Below the pieces are notes generated by a model that searched no databases, was not told the DNA's origin, and saw nothing but the letters and a program-made list of their open reading frames with translations. A DNA stretch of 64,000 nucleotides from JANQPA01 sp964628385 (GTDB lineage Bacteria > Bacteroidota > Bacteroidia > Chitinophagales > Saprospiraceae): contig CAZVOD010000009.1 in the NCBI GenBank assembly GCA_964628385.1, forward strand, positions 31,901-95,900. The letters are read 5' to 3'. Position numbers and translations under genes: made by a program. Shown piece by piece: positions 36,313 to 45,578 of the stretch (within the stretch, counting starts at the first letter, position 1; each line of letters begins with the position of its first letter).

Positions 36313-37080
36313 TTAAAACTTAAAATGATCTCTATCCTTTAGGAAGGGAAGTTTAGCTCGAAAACGATCTTGCTTTTCTTTTTCCAGCACTGATACGGCG
36401 CATTGTTCCTGATTAGATGCCATGTATATAGGTTCGCCACTATAGTCGATCACACAAGAAGAACCGGAGTACCGGAAGTTGTTTTGGTCTTCTCCCACTC
36501 TGTTGACTCCTACTGTATAGCATTGGTTTTCAATAGCTCTGGCCTGAAGCAATGTTTTCCAGGCGGCCACACGAGCCACCGGCCAGTTAGCTATATAAAT
36601 AAGCATATCATAATCTTCCTGATATCTACTCCACACCGGGAATCGCAAGTCATAGCAGATAAGAGGTAATATTCGCCATCCTTTATATTCAAAAACGGCA
36701 CGCGATGTACCTGGCGCATAGACTTTGTCTTCTCCGGCCATTCCAAAAAGGTGCCGCTTATCATACATCCCCCATTTGCCGGAGGGCGGCATCCATATCA
36801 ACCGATTAAAATACTGATTATTATCCTGTGCCACTATACTTCCGGTAATAACGGATTCAAGAGATGCAGCTTTATTTCTCATCCATTCAATCGTCTGGTC
36901 GGCAAACTGAGCTACCTTATGTGGCTTCATGGTATAAGCGGTGGAAAACATTTCGGGCAAAACAATGATATCACTACTTGTTCCTACCGAGCTGATTAAT
37001 CGATCAAAGTTATTTAGGTTGGCGTTGTGGTCTTCCCAGGTTAGAGCAGCTTGGATGGTGGATACTTTAAGCATAGACAT
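36313..37080 (-). CDS. Carbon-nitrogen hydrolase, omega-amidase-like
   Basis: The 255-residue nitrilase-superfamily enzyme has a Glu-Lys-Cys triad in VLPEMFSTAY, YDKRHLFGMAG and ICYDLRFPVWSR. The length and the motif GMAGEDKVYAPG match the YafV/omega-amidase branch, which hydrolyses alpha-ketoglutaramate-type amides in metabolite repair. It is cytoplasmic with no signal peptide. The start at 37080 or the Met two codons later are both possible. No operon partner is evident. The call is by family motifs, and the substrate is inferred. Confidence 0.88.
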   Translation of the reverse strand: MSMLKVSTIQAALTWEDHNANLNNFDRLISSVGTSSDIIVLPEMFSTAYTMKPHKVAQFADQTIEWMRNKAASLESVITGSIVAQDNNQYFNRLIWMPPSGKWGMYDKRHLFGMAGEDKVYAPGTSRAVFEYKGWRILPLICYDLRFPVWSRYQEDYDMLIYIANWPVARVAAWKTLLQARAIENQCYTVGVNRVGEDQNNFRYSGSSCVIDYSGEPIYMASNQEQCAVSVLEKEKQDRFRAKLPFLKDRDHFKF

Positions 37081-37119
37081 GAGCTTTCAATTTTTTCAAA
37101 TTCTGTGACCATTAGGTTT

Positions 37120-37287
37120 ATGAAAAGGAAAATTATTCAACCTCAAAATTTATCAACCCGGAATCAGCAAGCATATACTGACTGGTGTTCTGGCCTTTTC
37201 CCCTCTGGCTTTGGTGAATTTACTGCTTTGGCTGCAAACATGAAAGCTCTGGGCGGGTTGACTATCAAACTCCTATTGGGAAAATAG
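37120..37287 (+). CDS. Possible 55-residue protein or gene fragment
   Basis: An ATG at 37120 with AGG upstream opens a frame to TAG at 37287. The product ends in DWCSGLFPSGFGEFTALAAN followed by a leucine-rich tail. Composition is protein-like (balanced residues, Trp, Cys, Gly turns), unlike most random frames nearby, but I recognise no family. It may be a small gene divergent from the hydrolase or the tail of a lost gene. Confidence 0.3.
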   Translation: MKRKIIQPQNLSTRNQQAYTDWCSGLFPSGFGEFTALAANMKALGGLTIKLLLGK

Positions 37288-37323
37288 CGGATGGGAAAGA
37301 GCTGGGGAAGCGCTAACAAACAG

Positions 37324-37357
37324 AAAGCTGAAAGGATAATGACATCTTTTCAGCTTT
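37324..37357 (-). terminator. Terminator of rplY
   Basis: AAAGCTGAAA (37324-37333) pairs with TTTCAGCTTT (37348-37357). On the minus strand it is followed by CTGTTTGTT and preceded by rplY. A T-run on the plus side could make it bidirectional. Confidence 0.6.
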
Positions 37358-37384
37358 TTGGTGGTATACCTGTATAGATCAAAA

Positions 37385-37972
37385 CTACTTCACCTCTTTT
37401 GCGGCTGCAGAGGCAGCTGAACGCAATGCACGTGGAATTTCAACAGTAGCTACCGGTGTACCGGGTTGCTGAATAATTTCAATATTTTCATTGACCTTGA
37501 TATCTCTTACACGGATGGATTGACCCAGCTCCATTTTAGAAATATCTAGTTCCAACTCCGACACCATATGCTCGGGCACTGTTTTAATCTTTACACGGCG
37601 TACTTTCTGTTGTAGCTTACCTCCTGCCTTTACACCGGGCGAAACACCAACGAAGCGTACGGGTACCTCCAACTTAACGGAATGCCCTTCAATAAGCTTA
37701 AGAAAATCAATATGGATAATTTCATCAGTAACGGGATGCCACTGAATATCTTTAATGATACTTCTATATTTTTGACCATCTACCTCAACTTCAGCTAACT
37801 TAAAGTCAGGAGTGTAGATGAGTGTTTTTACATCTTTCAAAGTGGTAGTGAAATGAATCAAAGAATCTACTCCATACAAAACGCATGGTATTCTTTTTGC
37901 ACCTCTTATAGCTTTGGTAGCTTTTTTACCAAATTCTTTTCTTACCTCACCTTTTACTGTTACGATTTCCAT
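37385..37972 (-). CDS. rplY: 50S ribosomal protein L25 (CTC form)
   Basis: The 195-residue product has an L25 domain (residues 1-95, RKEFGKKATKAIRGAKRIPCVLYG and DFLKLIEGHSVKLEVPVRFVG) followed by the CTC-type C-terminal TL5 domain. L25 binds 5S rRNA. The long form is the usual Bacteroidota type, with a short Ala/Lys-rich tail. The gene lies 158 bp downstream of prs, a common prs-rplY linkage in this phylum. The usual next gene pth is not found here. Confidence 0.96.
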   Translation of the reverse strand: MEIVTVKGEVRKEFGKKATKAIRGAKRIPCVLYGVDSLIHFTTTLKDVKTLIYTPDFKLAEVEVDGQKYRSIIKDIQWHPVTDEIIHIDFLKLIEGHSVKLEVPVRFVGVSPGVKAGGKLQQKVRRVKIKTVPEHMVSELELDISKMELGQSIRVRDIKVNENIEIIQQPGTPVATVEIPRALRSAASAAAKEVK

Positions 37973-38130
37973 CTTAAAAAATTTCTCTTTAATGAATGCT
38001 TACTATCACGTATCTTTCAAATGGTGTGCAAATGTAAGGATTTATCTGTAAATAAGCTATAAACTTCTCCAAATAATTTATCTACTCCACACCCTATATA
38101 GTCAGATTTTATTTTTAGCTAATGCTTTCT

Positions 38131-39069
38131 CTATCCTTCCACAAACAAGGCAGAAATAGACCTGTGCTCGTGTGTATTGCGGATAGCCCTGGCAAAGAGC
38201 TTGGCGGTGGACAAAGTGCGAATTTTAGGAGACTGCTTTTTGAGGGGAATAGTATCACATACCAATACCTCCTCTAGTTTGGAATTTTCGATAATTTCGT
38301 AAGCATTGCCGGATAAAACCGGGTGTGTACAAAGCGCTCTTACACTTTTAGCGCCTTTCTCTATAAGGATTTCAGCTGCCCTAGATAAAGTCCCGGCCGT
38401 ATCGACCAGATCATCAACGAGTATAACATCAGCACCTGACACATCACCGATCACGGTCATTTTAGAGACCACATTAGCGGCCTCCCGATATTTATCACAA
38501 ATCACCAGGTTTCTGTTAAAAAATTTGGAATACAGGCGTGCGCGTTTTACTCCTCCTACATCGGGAGAGGCAAAAGTAACGTTTGACAGATTCTGATCCT
38601 GCAAATAAGGAATGTAAATAGCCTCACTCTTCAGGTGATCAACGGGGATATCAAAAAAGCCCTGGATTTGAGGAGCGTGAAAATCAAGGGTCATCACCCG
38701 GTTGGCCCCTGCGGCCTGTAATAAATTAGCAATAAGTTTGGAAGAAATAGGAACGCGGGGTTTATCCTTCCGGTCTTGTCTGGCATAGCCGAAGTAGGGA
38801 ATAACAGCGGTGATATAGCCTGCTGAAGCCCTACTGGCAGCATCGATCATCAATAACAGCTCCATGATATTTTCGGCGGGCGGATAAGTAGATTGAATAA
38901 AAAAAACATAAGCACCTCTCACCGATTCATTGATAACAGGTTGCATTTCGCCATCACTAAATCTGTTAAGTTGAATATCTCCAAGATCATCACCATAAAA
39001 ATCTGCTATCTTTTCGGCAAGATAATGAGACTTATCACCGGAAAAGAGCTTCACCTCTGTAATTTGCAT
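38131..39069 (-). CDS. prs: Ribose-phosphate pyrophosphokinase
   Basis: The product is about 312 residues from ATG 39069; a TTG three codons earlier is less likely. It contains the N-terminal KLFSGDKSHYLAEKIA, the flexible-loop YARQDRKDKPRVPISSK and the PRPP-binding signature DVILVDDLVDTAGTLSRAA. It makes PRPP from ribose-5-phosphate and ATP for nucleotide, His and Trp synthesis. Family length and all motifs are intact. It is followed by rplY on the same strand. Confidence 0.97.
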   Translation of the reverse strand: MQITEVKLFSGDKSHYLAEKIADFYGDDLGDIQLNRFSDGEMQPVINESVRGAYVFFIQSTYPPAENIMELLLMIDAASRASAGYITAVIPYFGYARQDRKDKPRVPISSKLIANLLQAAGANRVMTLDFHAPQIQGFFDIPVDHLKSEAIYIPYLQDQNLSNVTFASPDVGGVKRARLYSKFFNRNLVICDKYREAANVVSKMTVIGDVSGADVILVDDLVDTAGTLSRAAEILIEKGAKSVRALCTHPVLSGNAYEIIENSKLEEVLVCDTIPLKKQSPKIRTLSTAKLFARAIRNTHEHRSISALFVEG

Positions 39070-39377
39070 CGGACCCAATAGAATTTTGCATTAATTAAAA
39101 ACAATCGCTTTGTGCTCATTTACCGGGGTAAAGGTAAGAAGATTTGAACACCAAACTTCTACTTGTAATACATTAAAAATTTCTAAAATTGACCTTCAGC
39201 CTGAAATTTGGCCGATAATCCTCTAACTTTTGTCGATCCCATTTACTTATGAGGCTTTCAATTTATATTTTTAATTTTTAAAACAGTTTCTCCTGATTGG
39301 CAGGTCGGCTTGTCGATGGGGCATCCATACCAAAAGTGCAATAAACCTAAAGCTACTTATATTTGAATATTCAAATT
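39070..39377. other. Divergent spacer, nothing recognised
   Basis: This 308-bp AT-rich region lies between prs and the NfeD-like gene. Promoters for both must lie here, but no clear TTG/TAnnTTTG pair or hairpin was identified. Confidence 0.35.
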
Positions 39378-40019
39378 ATGCCTATACATTTATTTGCGAC
39401 ATGGTGGAATTCGTTGGAAGTGGGGCAGCAAATCTTTCTGAGTATTGCGATTGTATCGAGTACCCTTTGGGTCATTTTGTTAATTCTTAATACACTTGGC
39501 TACGACTCTACACCGGACCATAAGAAAGACTCCAGGAAGACTTTGGCCACATATCTTATACTGACTTTCTTCACCCTGTTAGGATGGGTGGGAAGTTTAC
39601 TATATGCTCTTTTGACGGAAGACATACTCCAAATCATACTGTATAGCAGTGCTGCAGGTATCGCCGGAGTAGCATTTCACAGATGGCTCTATCCTGATAT
39701 TGGAGCCAGGTACAAGAAAAAGACGCCTGATTCCATGCTGGCATCCACAGGGAAGGTTACTCGCCCGATACCGCCTCACAGAAATGGCTTTGGGAAAATA
39801 CACCTGAACATCGACAGAAACCGAATTCAGATGGAAGCGATCACCGCTGGACAGGAGCTACCAAGAGGTGCTAAGGTAAAAGTAATAGAAGTGTTGGATG
39901 ATAAAGTCGTACTCGTAGAATCACTACAGCGAGACCGCAACAGCCGGGAACGTTTCAAGAATACTTCTGTGCGTAGTGAGCCTGGTGACGATCGTCCGGC
40001 ATTGCCACCGGATCGTTAA
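39378..40019 (+). CDS. NfeD-like membrane protein with OB-fold domain
   Basis: The product is about 213 residues from ATG 39378; an in-frame TTG five codons earlier is less likely. Transmembrane segments lie near residues 18-40, 58-78 and 86-103. A soluble C-terminal domain carries STGKVTRPIPPHRNGFGKI and GQELPRGAKVKVIEVLDDKV, the OB-fold pattern of NfeD/YqiJ proteins. These sit with stomatin/flotillin-type proteins and are linked to membrane organisation, but no flotillin gene is adjacent here. The charged tail is rich in Arg, Asp and Pro. Function is inferred by fold only. Confidence 0.7.
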   Translation: MPIHLFATWWNSLEVGQQIFLSIAIVSSTLWVILLILNTLGYDSTPDHKKDSRKTLATYLILTFFTLLGWVGSLLYALLTEDILQIILYSSAAGIAGVAFHRWLYPDIGARYKKKTPDSMLASTGKVTRPIPPHRNGFGKIHLNIDRNRIQMEAITAGQELPRGAKVKVIEVLDDKVVLVESLQRDRNSRERFKNTSVRSEPGDDRPALPPDR

Positions 40020-40033
40020 CGATGGAATATTAA

Positions 40034-41008
40034 CTATTTCTTTCGTTCTGTTACATAAATTACAAGGTCTCGCAGTGCTTCTCTCGATTCAGAGGACGGA
40101 AAAGAATCGAGTATCTCAAAGGCTTCTTCCCTAAATTGATACATTTTCTTTTCAGTATATTCCAGTCCGCCGCTTTCTTTTACGAAATCTATCACCTCAC
40201 GCACCTTATCGGGTTTGTCGCTATGCCTTCTAACGATATTGATGATGTTTCGCTTAGTTCTTCTATCTGCCTGCTTTAGGGCATAAATTAAAGGAAGGGT
40301 CATCTTCTTTTCTTTAATATCTATACCGAGCGGTTTGCCGACATCCTGAGTACCGTAGTCGAAGAGATCATCACGAATTTGAAAGGCCAGGCCTATTTTT
40401 TCACCAAACAAACCCATTTTCTGGATTGCTTCTTCATCATGTGTACTGGAAGAAGCACCAGCCTTACAGGCGGAAGAAATCAGGGATGCTGTCTTTTGTC
40501 GGATAATTTCGTAGTAGATATCTTCCTCGATATCCAGTCTTCTTGCCTTTTCTATTTGTAGAAGCTCTCCTTCGCTCATTGCTTTGATGGCTTCAGATAC
40601 GATCTCCAACAACCGATATTCCTTATATTTTAGCGTAAGTAAAAAGCCTTTAGACAACAGGAAATCACCGACCAGGACGGCGATTTTATTTTTCCACAAC
40701 GCATTTATAGAAAAGAAGCCACGCCTTAGGTTAGAATCATCCACCACATCGTCGTGTACCAGTGTTGCGGTGTGTAAGAGTTCAATATAAGAAGCAGCCC
40801 GGTGGGTAGCATCGACTACTTTGCCACAGACCTGAGCCGATAAAAATACAAACATAGGCCTAACTTGCTTTCCTTTCCGGCGTACGATGTAGTACATAAT
40901 CCGATCCAACAGTGGCACCTGGCTTTGCATCAGCACTTTGAAGCGCTTTTCAAAATCCTTCAATTCCCGCTCAATAGGTGCTTTAATTGAATTCAGGGAT
41001 TTGACCAT
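40034..41008 (-). CDS. Polyprenyl (isoprenyl) diphosphate synthase
   Basis: The product is about 324 residues from ATG 41008, which gives the usual N-terminus MVKSLNSIKAPIERELKDFE. An ATG at 41038 and farther in-frame codons are less likely. Motifs are RRKGKQVRPM, the first aspartate-rich region LVHDDVVDDSNLRRG and the second region QIRDDLFDYG, then GKPLGIDIKEKKMTLPL. It condenses IPP onto allylic diphosphates to build the long prenyl chain of menaquinone or a similar quinone. The chain length cannot be read off reliably. It converges with the NfeD-like gene 14 bp away. Confidence 0.93.
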   Translation of the reverse strand: MVKSLNSIKAPIERELKDFEKRFKVLMQSQVPLLDRIMYYIVRRKGKQVRPMFVFLSAQVCGKVVDATHRAASYIELLHTATLVHDDVVDDSNLRRGFFSINALWKNKIAVLVGDFLLSKGFLLTLKYKEYRLLEIVSEAIKAMSEGELLQIEKARRLDIEEDIYYEIIRQKTASLISSACKAGASSSTHDEEAIQKMGLFGEKIGLAFQIRDDLFDYGTQDVGKPLGIDIKEKKMTLPLIYALKQADRRTKRNIINIVRRHSDKPDKVREVIDFVKESGGLEYTEKKMYQFREEAFEILDSFPSSESREALRDLVIYVTERKK

Positions 41009-41534
41009 GTATGTTGGTTTTTGTTCTGTTGATTCCATTTGGACGTGTAAACTATTCTGTTGCCGGATGGATATAAGCTGCTTACCCTTTTGCTTTATCC
41101 ATAAATAAAGGCCTTTCCTTGCGGCTTTGTTCGAATAATTCAAAAATAATTCAAAAAATAACATCAGGCGAGAAAAAAGAGGGAATCTCACAGTACCTTT
41201 TTGCCTTTTAGATCTCCGATTAACACTTTGATAAAAATAACTTAACTTTTAGGCCAAAAGATCATGGAGACTGCCTCTTCCATTTTTGTGTTTATTGTTA
41301 CATTTGATAGAATTTCTCATAGGTTGGATATTCTCATCAAATTTTCTTTAATTAAAGAACTTACATTTAAACTTGCAAATTCATATTTTTGCAAAAGTAA
41401 ACAGTTTAACGTGGCTACAACCACCAAATTAAGCCATTTTGAAGCAGCTCTACTTTCACCAAATCACTGATTAGCAATTACTTATTTTTTTAACCAAAAA
41501 ACTTTTTAGTTTACTTTTTAAATTAGATCAGGTT
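41009..41534. other. Divergent spacer, no convincing gene
   Basis: This 526-bp AT-rich region has one short plus frame (41264-41470) without a ribosome site, which I reject. TATTTTTG at 41384-41391 matches a -7 box for the next gene but lacks a spaced -33 TTG. Confidence 0.4.
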
Positions 41535-43052
41535 TTGAATATACCTAAAGAAAAACTCTTTCGCATTGTAAAATCAATGACGCCAGCTGAAAAGCGATAC
41601 TTTAAAGTGCATTATGGAAGTACCACTAATGCCCTGACGATCCTTTTCAATAAGCTTAACGCTATTGAGGAATACGATGAAAATGAGCTGCGTCAGGCAC
41701 TACCTGATAATATTTCTGAGCACCTCAAAGTATTCAAAATCAGGCTACAGGAGCGACTCCTAAAGTCTTTGACCAGCTATAGATATAAAAAAACCATACT
41801 GAGTAAGATCAGATATGGCCTGGAAGAGGTAGAGCTGCTGATGTCCAAACAGCTAAATGATATGGCTGAGGACCACCTGGCCAAAATCAAAAAGTTAGCC
41901 CATAAGTACGAGGAATTTACATATCTGATAGAAATCTCTTACCTGGAAATACGTCTTTTGAGCTTATCAATAGACAAACAAGGTATCAGTGAGCATCCTA
42001 TATTTCAAAACTTACAAGAAAATATTTCGAAACTCGATCGGCAGATTGAGCTGACTCGCATCGGCCATCAAATGCTTGACCACCAGAAGAAATACATCTT
42101 TACTCCTCTGGAGGACAATGAGATACAGTGGCTTAATCATTTTTTGAGCCATAAATTAGATTTACAGGACAGCAACACTTCTTTTAGAGCACAATTATCA
42201 GCAAATATCACCAACGCACTTATTCACAGGAGGTTAGGCAACCCAGAGCCGGAGTTTGAAGCAAGAAAACAAAATGTAGAGTTGTTTAATACATTTCCTC
42301 ATTTTAAGGAGAAGTTGACCTTTGAATACCTGGCCGTACTGAGAAATTACACCAATTACTGCCTCGAAAACCAACGCTATAACGAAGTTCAGCAAGCTAT
42401 ATCAGAAGCAGAAACCTTTATTCATCAAAAGACACCTCATGAGAAGCCCCAATTGATGTATTTTTATTTTTCTGATCTTAAAATTTTACTAGATCGCGGA
42501 GCCTATCAAACTATTTTAGAAAAATACGGGTATTTCATTGAGTCTTTTGCTGTGGAATACAATTTGATGAAGCACCGCATCACATTTTTTAACTTTATCT
42601 TTATCCTTCTGGCGGAGCTGATCAACGAAAATTATCAACGGGCTTACCACTTTCTTCATTTAGCTCAGGGAGCAGACACCGATGTCATCAAAAACAATGA
42701 AACGCTGTTGTTTTGTCTGGAGCTGATGATTCATCACTCTGCTAATGACCTTCATTCTCTTAGAAACAGCGTAATAAAAATTAAGCGTAAACAAAGATTT
42801 GCTCCTCACGACCACTCCATACTAAAAGTGATTATTGAGTGGCAAAAATCTCTCCTAAAGGCAGAAACAGAGCCCCTGCTGATTAGCCAAAAAACCCGGG
42901 ATACCATTGAGGAAGAATACGCTCAGGAACCTATTTACCAAATCTTTCAATATTTCCAGGTGGATAAATGGTGGAAAGGGTACGCTGTGAATCAATCCTT
43001 TCGAAAATACTATATGAGTTCTGTGCTCACCCCGTTTCAGGACCGGGAATAA
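41535..43052 (+). CDS. Helical-repeat protein of unknown function
   Basis: The 505-residue product is almost entirely helical and rich in Leu, Glu, Lys and Gln, with TPR-like pairs (e.g. LAVLRNYTNYCLENQRYNEV and LMYFYFSDLKILLDRGAY). The N-terminus (KEKLFRIVKSMTPAEKRYFK) is a pattern I associate with uncharacterised Bacteroidota proteins. It has no signal peptide or membrane segment, so it is probably cytoplasmic. The start is TTG 41535 after AGG; the next ATG is 14 codons in and would cut the conserved N-terminus. Its function is unknown. Confidence 0.7.
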   Translation: MNIPKEKLFRIVKSMTPAEKRYFKVHYGSTTNALTILFNKLNAIEEYDENELRQALPDNISEHLKVFKIRLQERLLKSLTSYRYKKTILSKIRYGLEEVELLMSKQLNDMAEDHLAKIKKLAHKYEEFTYLIEISYLEIRLLSLSIDKQGISEHPIFQNLQENISKLDRQIELTRIGHQMLDHQKKYIFTPLEDNEIQWLNHFLSHKLDLQDSNTSFRAQLSANITNALIHRRLGNPEPEFEARKQNVELFNTFPHFKEKLTFEYLAVLRNYTNYCLENQRYNEVQQAISEAETFIHQKTPHEKPQLMYFYFSDLKILLDRGAYQTILEKYGYFIESFAVEYNLMKHRITFFNFIFILLAELINENYQRAYHFLHLAQGADTDVIKNNETLLFCLELMIHHSANDLHSLRNSVIKIKRKQRFAPHDHSILKVIIEWQKSLLKAETEPLLISQKTRDTIEEEYAQEPIYQIFQYFQVDKWWKGYAVNQSFRKYYMSSVLTPFQDRE

Positions 43053-43245
43053 TCCCCAAACCTAGCCGTACAATCACTTGCCAGATGGTATTTTTAGGTA
43101 AAAGACCTGTTGTAAAGAAAGGAAGATAACCAAGCAGGAATAACTCATCAAGGATACTTTTTAACATTTTTCACCTTTCAAGTATCAAAAAACTATTCCG
43201 CCCGGTTATCACTTCTTATTCATAAAAAATAAATTCACTGTTGTA

Positions 43246-45195
43246 TTACTGTATTACAAATGGCTGAGCAAAAATCTTGCCTTCCTGGCCAATCATCAGC
43301 AAATAGGGGCCCTGGGACAGGCTTTCCAGGTTCAGCGTTTCATTGAAAAAGCCATTAAACCCGTTATACATCTGGTTGATATGCATTTTCCCTTCGTAAG
43401 ACGTCACCATCAAGCGCAAGGGTTGGGCTTTGCCTGAAAATTGTACTTTTATTTGATCTGATGCCGGATTGGGCGTTAATTGAAAATCCCTTAACTCCAA
43501 GGTATTTGGAGGCAGCGCAGCATTAGATCGGTCTTTAGATTGCTTATCCGCTCTGAGTTTAAATTTTACTGGTATAGCCAATTCAACAGCCACTGGTTTT
43601 CCTGCCTGCAAGCCGGGGGTCCACCTTGGGAGCTGCTTTATCACCCGTAAGACCTCCTGATCCATATCTTGATGCACTGACCTTGCTATCTTGTACCGAC
43701 TAACCATACCTTCTGCATTTATGACTATTTCTGCTACTACTGTCCCCTCGATGTTGGATGCTTTGCAGGATTCCGGATATTCGATATTTTGGTGAATGAA
43801 ATTTAGCAACTTCTCATCAGAGCACCGTTTGCGATCTTCATAGTCGGCCAAGGTATTTTCACAACCCTCGAAAAGTGGCACTTGATCCACAATTTTAAAT
43901 ATTTCCATAGTTTTTGCAGCTGATTGTTTTCCAGTTAATCCTTCATAGAGTAACTGCCCCTCATTGGGTTCTAAATTTGGTGATCTGGTTATTTCTACAT
44001 CTTTACCATTCAATTCAAGTATGCCTTTTCCTATTTTAATGCCGTATTTTTTGAACGCTGATACAGTATCCAAAAAAGTAATTGACCCATCTACAGAAAG
44101 TTCAATAACATCCGCCGGTGGAGTATACAATGAACCGTTGATGAACACGAGCGGGCGATCAGCGCCCGAAAAGTCAGCACCATTTAATGTAATTGCTACT
44201 TCTCCTTTGTATTCCTGACGCTCTTCAATAATACCGCCAGTACCAAAATGTATTGCCTTTGGCGGGAAAGTATCTTTTTGCATGATAAGTATCTGTGAAT
44301 CGCCGCTTGAAATAAGCTCATTAGCTTGCGGCGAAAAAGCCATTGTTAGTCCGGCCAGGAACGGGATGGCTAGCAAATAAGCCAGTAGGCCCGTCCTGGA
44401 AGAACGTTTCTTTGTCAACATGTGCAAACGTTTTTTTAGTTGTGAATGAAAAAAATAATTGACAAGTGCAATCTGTGGTCCGGACAAAGACTGCTGTATC
44501 AATAAATGGCCATATTTCTTGATACTCTTATTTTGAGTTACCATGGCATCCGCCATGTATTCGTGATTAATCTTAAATGCATTTCTATACAAATAAATCA
44601 TCGGGCTAAACCAGGCCAACACACTGATCAGTTCTACCATAAGCACATCAATACTATGCCATGCTCTTACATGGGCCTTCTCGTGCGACAACATAGTTTT
44701 ACCCTTCTCATTATTTATTGGAAACTCCCGGCTCCAAAAAATAAATTGTAAGAAAGAAAAAGGTAAATGAAGCTTATCTGTTAGCACAAGGACATAACCA
44801 TCCGCCTTTCTAACTTCACTCAATCGATAAAGGCTAAAAATCTGCCAGCAACCATGCAGCATTCTTGCAAAAACTAACAGCACCCCCAGCCTGTAGACAA
44901 CCAATAAAAGGAATTTGGCAGTAAAAGGAGCCGCCTCTTTCACCGATATAATCTCGCTGTATCCTGCTGATTGCTCGGCCGTAACGACAATAGTGTTGAG
45001 CTCTATGATCGTATTTTTAATAATCACCGGAGCTTCATACCATGACGGTAATAAGGGTATTATTAGCGGAAAAAGCAGGGTGGCGAGCAAGTAGTAGCGG
45101 TTGAAGCGGAAGAAAGTATTATTTCGCAAAAGCACCCAGTAAAAAAAATAGCAGAGTGCCCATATCATACTAACTTTGAAAATATAGCTAATCAT
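43246..45195 (-). CDS. BlaR1-like M56 metallopeptidase with TonB-C and T9SS-sorting-like domains
   Basis: The 649-residue protein starts with membrane segments (about 5-20, 35-50, 92-112) and the M56 metalloprotease site H171-E-K-A-H175, with a further Glu in NHEYMADAM. A fourth membrane segment lies at about 268-287. A periplasmic part follows, then a TonB C-terminal domain (about 470-547, EGTVVAEIVINAEGMV and LPRWTPGLQAGKPVAVEL). The last 78 residues (572-649, LTPNPASDQIKVQF ... GPYLLMIG) look like a T9SS type A sorting domain. The blaI-type gene overlaps its start by 4 bp (ATGA). M56/BlaI pairs sense envelope stress or drugs and cleave the repressor. The last domain is odd for an inner-membrane protein. 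Confidence 0.88.
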   Translation of the reverse strand: MISYIFKVSMIWALCYFFYWVLLRNNTFFRFNRYYLLATLLFPLIIPLLPSWYEAPVIIKNTIIELNTIVVTAEQSAGYSEIISVKEAAPFTAKFLLLVVYRLGVLLVFARMLHGCWQIFSLYRLSEVRKADGYVLVLTDKLHLPFSFLQFIFWSREFPINNEKGKTMLSHEKAHVRAWHSIDVLMVELISVLAWFSPMIYLYRNAFKINHEYMADAMVTQNKSIKKYGHLLIQQSLSGPQIALVNYFFHSQLKKRLHMLTKKRSSRTGLLAYLLAIPFLAGLTMAFSPQANELISSGDSQILIMQKDTFPPKAIHFGTGGIIEERQEYKGEVAITLNGADFSGADRPLVFINGSLYTPPADVIELSVDGSITFLDTVSAFKKYGIKIGKGILELNGKDVEITRSPNLEPNEGQLLYEGLTGKQSAAKTMEIFKIVDQVPLFEGCENTLADYEDRKRCSDEKLLNFIHQNIEYPESCKASNIEGTVVAEIVINAEGMVSRYKIARSVHQDMDQEVLRVIKQLPRWTPGLQAGKPVAVELAIPVKFKLRADKQSKDRSNAALPPNTLELRDFQLTPNPASDQIKVQFSGKAQPLRLMVTSYEGKMHINQMYNGFNGFFNETLNLESLSQGPYLLMIGQEGKIFAQPFVIQ

Positions 45196-45572
45196 TCTTC
45201 CTCATTTAAATGATCTAATTTTTCCAATAATTCATTCAATTCTGCTATACTCAAGTCATCCTTTTTCACCATAAAGGAAACCAGCTTATGCATACTTCCT
45301 CCAAAGTAATCGCCCACCAGTTTTTTTAGTGAAAAGCGGCTGTATTCGTCTTTTGTAATGATGGGCCTGTACTCGTAAGTGCGGCCATATGCTTTGTGAT
45401 CCAGAAATGCTTTCTTTTCCAATATCCTGACAATAGTAGAAATGGTGCTGTGGGGCGGCCTGGCCTGATCGAGCTGTTGGCTGATGTAGCTGCGTATATC
45501 ACTGACCGTACAAGGACCAAGCTTCCAGATGATCTGCATGATTTCTTCTTCCGCTTTGGTGAGTCGCTGCAT
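45192..45572 (-). CDS. BlaI/MecI-family transcriptional repressor
   Basis: The 126-residue product begins LTKAEEEIMQIIWKLGPCTVSDI, the classic BlaI/MecI/CopY winged-helix start. It continues with STISTIVRILEKKAFLDHKAYGRTYEYRP, including the wing, and a C-terminal dimerisation helix. Repressors of this family are inactivated by cleavage by M56 sensors. Here the M56 gene overlaps the stop codon, so the two are translationally coupled. It is the middle gene of a three-gene minus-strand operon and probably controls it through the site at 46038-46069. Confidence 0.93.
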   Translation of the reverse strand: MQRLTKAEEEIMQIIWKLGPCTVSDIRSYISQQLDQARPPHSTISTIVRILEKKAFLDHKAYGRTYEYRPIITKDEYSRFSLKKLVGDYFGGSMHKLVSFMVKKDDLSIAELNELLEKLDHLNEEE

Positions 45573-45578
45573 ATTAAA

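Noticed and set aside
41264..41470. 68-residue plus-strand frame before the helical-repeat gene
   Set aside because: No ribosome site, no family and low coding character.
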